DNA of 64,000 nucleotides, from the NCBI GenBank assembly GCA_017792465.1, contig CP051234.1, positions 3,132,501 through 3,196,500 on the forward strand. Direction: 5' to 3'. This document shows positions 19,601-25,294 of the stretch, piece by piece. The position numbers and the translations under genes are program-made. The DNA comes from Filomicrobium sp. (lineage in GTDB: Bacteria; Pseudomonadota; Alphaproteobacteria; Rhizobiales; Hyphomicrobiaceae). Position 1 is the first letter of the stretch; each line of letters begins with the position of its first letter. The notes below the pieces were generated by a model. That model saw nothing but the letters and a program-made list of their open reading frames with translations. It was not told the origin of the DNA and did no database searches.

Positions 19601-21666
19601 CGGGCTCCAACGGCGGTCTGTTCTCGATTGCGGCCAACGGTGATGTGACGTTCGATCCGAACGGAGAGTTTGACGATCTGGGAGCCGGGGCGTCGCGCGA
19701 TACGACGCTGACTTACACGATCTCGGATGGCGAAGGCGGGACCGACACGGCGACGATCACGGTGACGGTGTCGGGAACCAACCAGGCTCCCGTCGCAGGA
19801 GCGCTTGCGGATCAGTCTGGAAATGACTCCGATGTCATGTCGCTCGATGTGTCGGGGTCGTTCTCGGATGCCGATGCCGGCGATACGCTGACCTATTCGG
19901 CGACCGGTTTGCCGACGGGGCTGTCGATCAACGCGGCAACGGGTGTGATCTCGGGGACGATTGATTCCGGCGCATCGACGGGCGGGCCTTACAGCGTCAC
20001 CGTCACGGCGACGGATACGAGTGCGGCGTCAGACAGCGCGACGTTAACATGGACGGTGTCGAACCCGGCGCCGACAGCGGTTGACGATGCGCTGGCTGCG
20101 GGTGCGGATGATGCGAGCGCGGTGGTCGGCAACGCACTTGGCAACGACAGCGACCCGGATGGCGATGCGCTTGCGGCGACGGTTCAGTCGAGTGTTGCGG
20201 GTTCCAACGGCGGTTTGTTCTCGATTGCGGCCAACGGTGATGTGACGTTCGATCCGAACGGGGAGTTCGACGATCTGGGAGCCGGGGCGACGCGCGATAC
20301 GACCTTGACGTACGCGATCTCGGATGGCGAAGGCGGGACCGACACGGCGACGATCACGGTGACAGTGTCGGGGACCAACGATGCTCCTGTCGCAGGTGCG
20401 ATTGCGGATCAGTCTGGCAACGATTCTGATGTTGTGTCGCTCGATGTGTCCGGGTCGTTCTCTGACGGCGATGCAGGCGATACGCTGACCTACTCGGCGA
20501 CCGGTTTGCCGACGGGCCTGTCGATCAACGCGGCGACGGCTGTGATCTCGGGCACCATCGATTCTTCTGCCTCGACGGGCGGGCCTTACAGCGTCACCGT
20601 CACGGCGACGGACACAAGTGCGGCGTCAGACAGTGCCCCGTTCACCTGGACGGTGTCGAACCCGGCTCCGACAGCGGTTGACGATGCGCTGGCCGCCGGT
20701 GCGGATGATGCGAGCGCGGTCGTTGGCAACGCGCTTGGTAACGACAGCGACCCGGATGGCGATGCGCTTGCGGCGACGGTTCAGTCGAGTGTTGCCGGCT
20801 CCAGCGGCGGTCTGTTCTCGATTGCGGCCAACGGTGATGTGACGTTCGATCCGAACGGGGAGTTCGACGATCTGGGGGCTGGGGCAACGCGCGATACGAC
20901 CTTGACGTATGTGATTTCGGATGGCGAAGGCGGCACCGACACGGCGACGATCACGGTGACGGTGTCGGGAACCAACGAAGCGCCTGTTGCGGTCAACGAT
21001 CTCCTGGCAGCCAGCGCCGATGATGCGCGTGCCGTGGTCGGCAACGCTCTCGGCAACGACAGCGATCAGAATGGGGATATGCTGCACGCGATCACCCGTT
21101 CGGCGATCGCTGGAACGAATGGTGGGTTGTTCTCAATCGCAGCTAACGGCGCAATCACATTCGATCCGAACGGTGATTTTGACAGTTTGCTAACCGGGAC
21201 GACGCGCAATACGGCCGCGACCTACACGGTCTTGGATGGTCATGGCGGCACCGATACGGCAACCATTGTCGTGACCGTAACGGGGACATACCGAGCCCCG
21301 ACTGTCGCTTCGGACGACGTTGATCCGGCGCTTCAGTTTACGCCGGTGAAGGATTTGGATGAGGACTTGCGGTTCGTAGATTTGAACAACAACATCTCAG
21401 CAGAAGGGATTGTCGTGCGGGCCGTCAATGAATTGGGTGCGCTGAGCAGGGGATCTAACGATATCTCGGCGGACGGGATCGTTGAGCCGACTGTTAATGG
21501 TCTCAGTCTACTTGGAACGAAGCTCGACGATATTTCTGCCGACGGCATGGTCGTCAAGGCGGTTGAATCAATTCGGTCTCTCGATATGCCGCTTATTAAA
21601 TTGTCTCGAGAAGATTGTCAGATCTTCGCCACGCCCACGTTTCAGGACTTGGTTAGCTATATCTAG
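13660..21666 (+). CDS. Giant repeat protein (2668 aa) with DUF4347 domain, likely cargo of the upstream export locus
   Basis: 2668 residues, starting five bases after AGGTG. A basic N-terminus leads to FLALETRVVFDGAVA (about 99-113), a LEPR-XLL-like motif seen near the start of giant surface proteins. Residues about 177-338 form a DUF4347 domain with HILSHGGQGEL (His232) and YGCDFAGGDDG (Cys276). Then calcium-binding thrombospondin-type-3 Asp-rich blocks (DxDxDGxxD) alternate with beta-domains, through about residue 1540. One cadherin-like domain and four near-identical 199-residue Ig/VCBS-like units follow, plus a partial fifth unit. The C-terminus has three 23-residue repeats and no glycine-rich RTX array. 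A role in adhesion or biofilm is inferred from architecture. The upstream TolC/HlyD/M50 genes probably export it. Confidence 0.9.
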   Translation: MASSPGYRRGGMRKQPLGKPQRPARIAARQFDSSHLIGSQDDASRASSFGKFVDTLLGSVIKKALPFVERPSGGSRRPSTRAQLAGAGAGLSLSHPGFLALETRVVFDGAVAATADAVFDDHAADQVEANTTVQLPDQIADHTADQSADQAGGNADVNSAALLDAPIDAGAVGAESEIAFVDASLSNLDQLLAEIPQSVEVVLIDSGSDGVLQIADALDGRTDISAVHILSHGGQGELTLGTAVLDQESMTERYSDALGVIAEAFSDDADILVYGCDFAGGDDGALAVELLSNLTGADVAASNDLTGSAEFGGDWDLENQSGLIEATAISAAGWKGVLVDTDGDGVDDAVDIDDDNDGILDVDETVLVPATQLSLSNGAELNGASMTVTTNVSAGDVVRYLNVITVEGQQVDLLVEFVSSTGSVTASTYGSITVTGQPTNTDPQVRMNLSFVETGTNTQFAMPSDGSFSFNDIDSQETGDITEVIGIAQADFTGTSFGSSLESGGFTNSANTAGFDFYRVDPAEAGSSANWYDEVNVSGNPASNAVTVTTATGFTSGQVIFGHTGSSTNPYDRAINIGGFTLSSYYAVQDSDGDGVSDHLDLDSDNDGITDNVEAQATASYVAPTGIDSDGDGLDDAYEGSGNEGLTLVDTDGDGTLDFVDHDSDGDGTLDIAERGDGAASSITSNTDTDGDGLLDIFEGGDANDGYDASDENVTTSAGATVASPSEYNLAADSELASDFSNVASGSIDLSFRDGDTDNDGVADIDDIDDDNDGILDTEEMTVISSFATTGSWTILGNSATSDLGNGVIVRATVADGSGLSTNNFNPSGIGFWSASLAGADSLANRFDWNDTIVFSFEDADGNAVVVDNAIIHVDRVGGSSGGVQNSAVLTLGNGTWTTLAGTSDFSVTATTAQDAGAGSAAGGGYTAESSADDADGTASGSLQLDNATSSFQITANQAGPAGIGDEIEFIVQLTAPTYLVRDTDGDGVADHLDLDSDNDGITDNVEAQATSAYAAPTGTDSDGDGLDDAYEGAGDAGLTPVDTDGDGAADFMDDDSDGDGVDDIVERGDGAPTSVTSGADTDGDGLLDIFEGSDAADGYDVNDENVSTLAGATVASLAEYNLAADSQLANDFSNITARSIDLSFRDSDTDNDGLIDSIDIDDDNDGILDVVESDPITSTYSTSTSTIAASGTTVATPSTGYVVTDTSSGNTLSFTAVSPGENGSNPGTGTLSTITVTANLAAGEQITNGSFSLQTGAFDDGLFVSVDGLAIVQFAQNDWNNATINTKYGDGAGMWEPWNNEGNPVLEIDTETGVVRLMVDTAVGGREDILDDIPGSRPNPLPSLDFVAGITIASGYLNDDNVGLIDDQTLTFSATVINPRDSDGDGIADHLEIDSDNDGVTDNVEAQATAAYVAPTGLDSDGDGLDDAYEGGGDAGLTPVDTDSDTTDDYLDSDSDNDGTDDIAERGDGAPTSIISTTDTDADGLLDIFEGGDASDGFDVNDENLDGSNNFNLDGVPALAADGSNAVPLTTDLYFRDVNDAPSAANDTFSTLEDTATTFDVRTNDSDADGDSLTVTQIDGNAIAVGGSVAVTGGSVKLNADGTLTFTPTADWNGAPSFTYTVDDGEGGTATATVSGTVTAVNDAPVAGALADQSGNDSDVVSLDVSGSFSDGDAGDTLTYSATGLPTGLLINAATGVISGTIDSSASTGGPYSVTVAATDTSAASDSATFTWTVLNPAPTAVDDALAAGADDASAVVGNALGNDSDPDGDALAATVQSGIAGSNGGMFSVAANGDVIFDPNGEFDDLGAGATRDTTLTYVISDGEGGTDTATITVTVSGTNEAPVAGALADQADNDADVISLDVSGSFSDGDAGDTLTYSATGLPTGLSINAATGVISGTIDSSASTGGPYSVTVAATDTSAASDSATFTWTVSNLAPTAVDDALAAGADDASAVVGNALGNDSDPDGDALAATVQSAVAGSNGGLFSIAANGDVTFDPNGEFDDLGAGASRDTTLTYTISDGEGGTDTATITVTVSGTNQAPVAGALADQSGNDSDVMSLDVSGSFSDADAGDTLTYSATGLPTGLSINAATGVISGTIDSGASTGGPYSVTVTATDTSAASDSATLTWTVSNPAPTAVDDALAAGADDASAVVGNALGNDSDPDGDALAATVQSSVAGSNGGLFSIAANGDVTFDPNGEFDDLGAGATRDTTLTYAISDGEGGTDTATITVTVSGTNDAPVAGAIADQSGNDSDVVSLDVSGSFSDGDAGDTLTYSATGLPTGLSINAATAVISGTIDSSASTGGPYSVTVTATDTSAASDSAPFTWTVSNPAPTAVDDALAAGADDASAVVGNALGNDSDPDGDALAATVQSSVAGSSGGLFSIAANGDVTFDPNGEFDDLGAGATRDTTLTYVISDGEGGTDTATITVTVSGTNEAPVAVNDLLAASADDARAVVGNALGNDSDQNGDMLHAITRSAIAGTNGGLFSIAANGAITFDPNGDFDSLLTGTTRNTAATYTVLDGHGGTDTATIVVTVTGTYRAPTVASDDVDPALQFTPVKDLDEDLRFVDLNNNISAEGIVVRAVNELGALSRGSNDISADGIVEPTVNGLSLLGTKLDDISADGMVVKAVESIRSLDMPLIKLSREDCQIFATPTFQDLVSYI
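15421..18280 (+). repeat. Three long imperfect coding repeats rich in calcium-binding DxDxDG motifs
   Basis: Blocks starting near 15425, 16605 and 17805 each encode DSDGDG, SDNDGITDNVEAQAT, a Y-x-APTG step, DGLDDAYEG, and AERGDGA...DTDGDGLLDIFEG in the same order. The first two continue through a block ending DIDDDNDGILD; the third is shortened. Beta-domains of differing sequence separate them. These acidic loops are of the thrombospondin type 3 kind and should bind many calcium ions outside the cell. Confidence 0.8.
18592..20979 (+). repeat. Four exact-length 597-bp tandem coding repeats
   Basis: Units begin at 18592, 19189, 19786 and 20383, each 597 bases (199 codons), opening with codons for APVAG and closing with VTVSGTN. 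DNA identity between units is visibly very high. Each unit pairs an Ig-like domain (SYSATGLPTGLSINAATG type) with a VCBS/cadherin-like domain. A partial fifth unit lacking the first domain follows at about 20980-21296. Equal length with frame conserved points to recent duplication or gene conversion. Confidence 0.95.
21394..21600 (+). repeat. Three 69-bp C-terminal coding repeats of the giant protein
   Basis: Units start at 21394, 21463 and 21532, each 23 codons, with consensus ISA(E/D)G(I/M)V...AVN.L..L. They sit about 40 residues from the stop, where a secretion or anchoring signal would be expected for a type I-like substrate. The sequence is unlike RTX repeats. Confidence 0.85.
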
Positions 21667-21738
21667 GTGAGGCGAGATAAAAACAGGTTGTGATTGCGCA
21701 CGTACGATCTGTGCGGCAAATTTTCTGAATAGAATTTT

Positions 21739-22302
21739 TTAATTGTTGAGTTGGCCGTCCGGGAAAAGTGCCTGCATTTTCCAATTGCGGTCATGCGCCT
21801 TTTTCGGTTTTCTTTTTATTGGGCGAGCTTTTTTTGAGGAAGGCCGCTGATAGCCCAAACGGCGCGGTGGACTTATCTTTTTGCGGCGTGACGTATCCGG
21901 CCGAGCCCTGATTGTGCTTGGGGATTCTGCGGCCTTGACCGTTCTGACCGGCTCCGCTGCCGCCAACGTTTTTTCGACACGGGATGAATTCGAGCTTTTG
22001 GTCGGCAAGCTTTGTGGTTCATCAGTCGAGACGGTTTCTTTGGGGTTCGCGACATACACCGCGCGATCCAGCGGGGGCAGTTGGCGTCGCCAATGAGTGG
22101 CTGCAACGGCGAATGCAAAGCGATCAAATCCGGCAAGTCCGCCGGAGGTATTGCGGGTTTTGCTGGTCTTGTCGCTTAGGGCCGCGGCCAATGGGACAGC
22201 CATGCAAGCAGGGATGGCGATGAGCGCAACTGCCAGAATGGCAGCAACAAAGCTTGTCGCCTGGATTGCCTTGAGGTGAAATTGTGAAGCTGCTCGCAGC
22301 AT
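21739..22302 (-). CDS. Hypothetical membrane-anchored or secreted basic protein
   Basis: 187 residues from ATG 22302; the open frame extends upstream but a hydrophobic segment (about residues 11-40, with AILAVALIAIPACM) fits this start. The rest is polar and becomes very basic (KARPIKRKPKKAHDRN near the end). I recognise no family. It is convergent with the giant protein gene, 72 bases from its stop. The coding call rests on length, a signal-like segment and lack of a better frame, so it could be spurious. Confidence 0.45.
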   Translation of the reverse strand: MLRAASQFHLKAIQATSFVAAILAVALIAIPACMAVPLAAALSDKTSKTRNTSGGLAGFDRFAFAVAATHWRRQLPPLDRAVYVANPKETVSTDEPQSLPTKSSNSSRVEKTLAAAEPVRTVKAAESPSTIRARPDTSRRKKISPPRRLGYQRPSSKKARPIKRKPKKAHDRNWKMQALFPDGQLNN

Positions 22303-22818
22303 AGTGTATTTCCTTGGGGGCGCTTTGTTGAGCCCATTTCCCGGCAGGAAGAGTTGGATCCGTTTTCTTCCTGCAGAAATTTTTTGTGCCAGTTCGTTTG
22401 AGTTCCGTCTTCCAGTTCGGTGGCTGCTTTGTTTCTTCACTTCCTCGTTTTGTTTCGGCCCTTGGTTGATCTGCAGTTCTTTTAGGCGATCCGTGTCGTA
22501 TCAGGTTTTCAAACGCGCGCCAGATTTTCTGCCTCGATTTGATGTCTAAATTATCGAGATTTAGTTGGGTGGTCTGACGATTAATTGCTCATGCAAATTA
22601 AATCGCTTTTCCATTGCGCGAAGCTTGTGGAAAAGGCAAAAAAAAGTATTTCGCGCACGAATTTATGTCTCTGCGAAATATTCAAATTTCGAGCATAAAT
22701 TTCACGTGGGTTGGTCAAAGGTGATCAATCCTTTATACATCAACGTGTCGACCTCGATATGAGGTGTGCTGCGGTTTTATGCTTTCTCCATGTGGTTCCT
22801 GTACTGGGCGGTTCTAAG
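22303..22818. other. Intergenic region, AT-rich
   Basis: About 515 bases between divergent genes. AT-rich compared with its neighbours, especially 22550-22760. No gene, RNA or clear repeat recognised. Confidence 0.35.
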
Positions 22819-24114
22819 ATGCGGATCTTGGTCCTTGGCGCTTATGGCCTTGTTGGACAGTCGGTCGTTCGGGCACTTTGCGCGGCGGGGCATCAAGTCA
22901 TCGGGCTTTCGCGACGACCGGAGGCGCGGCGGTTGTTGCCGGAGCGCGTGAGCTGGGTCAGCGGCGATCTCAATTTGATGGTGACTGAAGCGCATTGGGC
23001 CCCTTTGCTGGATGGCGTGGATGCGGTCGTCAACGCATCGGGGGTGCTGCAGACCGGGTTGGTTGATGATCTGGGTCATGTTCAGCGCGATGCAATTGTC
23101 GCTTTGATCGCAGCCTGCGAAGAAAAAGGTCTCAAGCGCTTTGTGCAGATTTCGGCGCCGGGTGCATCGCCTGATGCTTCGACTGAATTTTTTTCGACCA
23201 AGGGCGAGGCGGACCGATCGTTGCGTGCCTCTCGCCTTTCCTGGGTGATTTTGAAGCCCGGGCTTGTGATATCGCCGACGGCTTACGGGGGGACTGGGCT
23301 GTTGCGGATGCTTGCGGCGATCCCGCTCATTCAGCCGATATTCCTCGCGCAAGCGCAGGTGCAGACGGTTGCGGCTGACGAGGTGGGGCAAGCCGTCGTT
23401 CTTGCTATCGAGAGGTCTAGTCTCGCGGGGCGGGAATTTGATCTTGTCGAAGCCGAGCCGCATAGCCTCGTTTCGGTTGTCCTACAGTTTCGCAGGTGGC
23501 TGGGCTTCGGTGAGCCTGGTTTCGTTATTCAGGTGCCCAAAGCCATCGGCTCGCTTTGTGGCCGCCTGGCCGATGCGGCTGGCTGGCTTGGCTGGCGTTC
23601 GCCTCTGCGGTCGACGGCGCTCAAAGTGCTTGGCGAGGGCGTGCGCGGCGATCCGCTGCCGTGGCGGGCGGCGACGGTGCAAACGTTGAAGCCTCTGGAT
23701 GCGACGTTGCGAATGATGCCATCGACCCGCCAGGAACGGATTTTTGCGCGCACCCAGCTTGTGTTTCCAGTTCTGGTTTTTGGATTTGCGCTGTTCTGGA
23801 TCGCTTCCGGGCTGATTGGACTTTGGCGACTTGATGCGGCGGCCGGTTTAATATCTGGCGCGTTCGGTAAAGGCGGTGCGATGGCTGCCGTGCTGGCTGG
23901 CTCGCTGGTCGACATCGCCATCGGCGTGGGCCTTTTGTTTCGGCGCACGTTGGCCGTTTCCTGTCTATCGGCGATCGGTGTGTCGCTGGCTTACCTCTTG
24001 GCAGCGACGTTCTTTGTGCCGTCGCTTTGGGCCGATCCGCTTGGACCGCTTGTCAAGATTTTGCCGGTCATTGGTCTGGCGCTCGCATTGATGGCAATGG
24101 GTGAGGAGCGCTGA
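22819..24114 (+). CDS. NAD(P)-binding Rossmann protein fused to DoxX-like membrane domain
   Basis: 431 residues from ATG 22819. The N-terminal 290 residues are an atypical short-chain dehydrogenase/NmrA-like fold: MRILVLGAYGLVGQSVVRAL is the nucleotide-binding turn and FVQISAPGA the central strand. The catalytic YxxxK is replaced (TEFFSTKGEAD), typical of atypical members. From about residue 305 four hydrophobic helices resemble DoxX-like proteins. Such fusions are often annotated as SDR/DoxX-like proteins of unknown substrate; location is the inner membrane with the Rossmann domain in the cytoplasm. It overlaps the DUF2269 gene by the TGATG junction, so the two are co-translated. Confidence 0.8.
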   Translation: MRILVLGAYGLVGQSVVRALCAAGHQVIGLSRRPEARRLLPERVSWVSGDLNLMVTEAHWAPLLDGVDAVVNASGVLQTGLVDDLGHVQRDAIVALIAACEEKGLKRFVQISAPGASPDASTEFFSTKGEADRSLRASRLSWVILKPGLVISPTAYGGTGLLRMLAAIPLIQPIFLAQAQVQTVAADEVGQAVVLAIERSSLAGREFDLVEAEPHSLVSVVLQFRRWLGFGEPGFVIQVPKAIGSLCGRLADAAGWLGWRSPLRSTALKVLGEGVRGDPLPWRAATVQTLKPLDATLRMMPSTRQERIFARTQLVFPVLVFGFALFWIASGLIGLWRLDAAAGLISGAFGKGGAMAAVLAGSLVDIAIGVGLLFRRTLAVSCLSAIGVSLAYLLAATFFVPSLWADPLGPLVKILPVIGLALALMAMGEER

Positions 24115-24590
24115 TGGAACTTGTCGACCTTTACAAATGGCTGCACGTCATTGGTGCGTGTGTGCTTCTGGGGACGGGCGCGGGCATCGCGTTTTTCATG
24201 CTGATGGCGCATCTCACGCGGGATGCCAAGATCATCGCTCACACCGCTTCAATCGTTGTTTTCGCCGATTGGCTTTTTACGGCCAGTGCTGTCGTTCTGC
24301 AGCCGATCACAGGTGTCCTGCTGGCGCGAGAAATCGGTTGGAGCCTGACCGAGGGTTGGCTGCTGCTTTCAATCGGGCTTTACATCTTTACGGGCGCCTT
24401 CTGGCTGCCGGTGGTGTGGATCCAATTGAAGATGCGCGACCTGGCGCGTCAGGCCGACGCGCAGCAGACGGCACTGCCGCCTCGATATTTCAAGTTGTTC
24501 GGGATCTGGTTTGCATGCGGTATTCCGGCATTCCTCGCCGTGCTCGCCATCTTGTGGCTCATGCTGGTGAAGCCTGAGATCGGTTTCTAA
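24114..24590 (+). CDS. DUF2269-family integral membrane protein
   Basis: 158 residues with four hydrophobic helices (about 6-30, 45-68, 80-102, 128-153). The opening YKWLHVIGACVLLGTGAGIAFF with a histidine early in helix 1 matches the DUF2269 family. The function is unknown; homologues are often paired with SDR/DoxX fusions as here. Translationally coupled to the upstream gene and followed by a two-way terminator. Confidence 0.85.
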   Translation: MELVDLYKWLHVIGACVLLGTGAGIAFFMLMAHLTRDAKIIAHTASIVVFADWLFTASAVVLQPITGVLLAREIGWSLTEGWLLLSIGLYIFTGAFWLPVVWIQLKMRDLARQADAQQTALPPRYFKLFGIWFACGIPAFLAVLAILWLMLVKPEIGF

Positions 24591-24661
24591 CTCGGTCGAG
24601 CCTGGCGGGTTGGTTTTTTGTATCGACCAGCAAACGCGGCTTTCGAAAAATGCGGACAACG

Positions 24662-24696
24662 AAAAAGGCGCGAGCTTCTTGAGCCCGCGCCTTTGT
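24662..24696. terminator. Bidirectional rho-independent terminator
   Basis: AAAGGCGCG and CGCGCCTTT pair with an inner GC/GC step around a short loop, with A-rich and T-rich flanks. It lies between the convergent DUF2269 gene and the small secreted protein gene and can serve both. Confidence 0.75.
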
Positions 24697-24727
24697 TATC
24701 TTTCGAAGCCGGATCGATGGTTTGCGA

Positions 24728-25051
24728 TCAGTTGCCGTAATCGAAGGAGTCTGGGAATAGGTTGCCGGCTTCGTCGCTTTGGAAGCTCAGTTCGACGGTG
24801 ATCGCTTCACCGTCGGTTGCCGGGCAGGTGGCTTTGAGCTTGACCGCGGATTCTTCGGTCGTCTCGGAGAACGCGATGGGCTTTTCGCAAGGCTCCAGAA
24901 TTGAAAGGGCGCTGGCGACAGCCGAGAGCGCGGCGGATGATTTGAAGTAGCGCGAATAGTCGACGTCGGCAGCGTTTGCCGAGGTGGCCACCAGGACCAG
25001 AACCGTGCTGCTAATCACGCCGCTTTTAAGAAGGCTTGGGATCGAAGTCAT
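24728..25051 (-). CDS. Small secreted hypothetical protein
   Basis: 107 residues from ATG 25051, preceded by GGAG at suitable distance; an earlier in-frame ATG at 25093 would put extra residues before the signal. A signal peptide (LLKSGVISSTVLVLVATSANA) precedes a mature domain of about 80 residues with two cysteines (EPCEKPI and KATCPATD) that could form a disulfide in the periplasm. No family recognised. Confidence 0.7.
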   Translation of the reverse strand: MTSIPSLLKSGVISSTVLVLVATSANAADVDYSRYFKSSAALSAVASALSILEPCEKPIAFSETTEESAVKLKATCPATDGEAITVELSFQSDEAGNLFPDSFDYGN

Positions 25052-25294
25052 CGTTTTCTCCATGGAACCGAGCTGTTGGTCGAGGTCCCGCATCTTGCGG
25101 GTTTGGTCTGGATCGAATTCGCTCTAGTTGACTGATTATCTCGTTGCGTTGGGGCGAGCTTTCGAGGGCCTGCCTGGCAATGCATGAGTTGGTGAGTTTT
25201 TGACGCCGATCAAGCGTCGAGGGGTGGGGTGGATAGTGAAGCGGCGCGCCAAAATTGGCGCGCCGCAGTGTTGACGTGTTGCAGACCGTCGGCC

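Noticed and set aside
18592-20979. CRISPR-like array
   Set aside because: Repeats are 597 bp, contiguous and in frame; they are protein domain repeats. No cas gene in the window.
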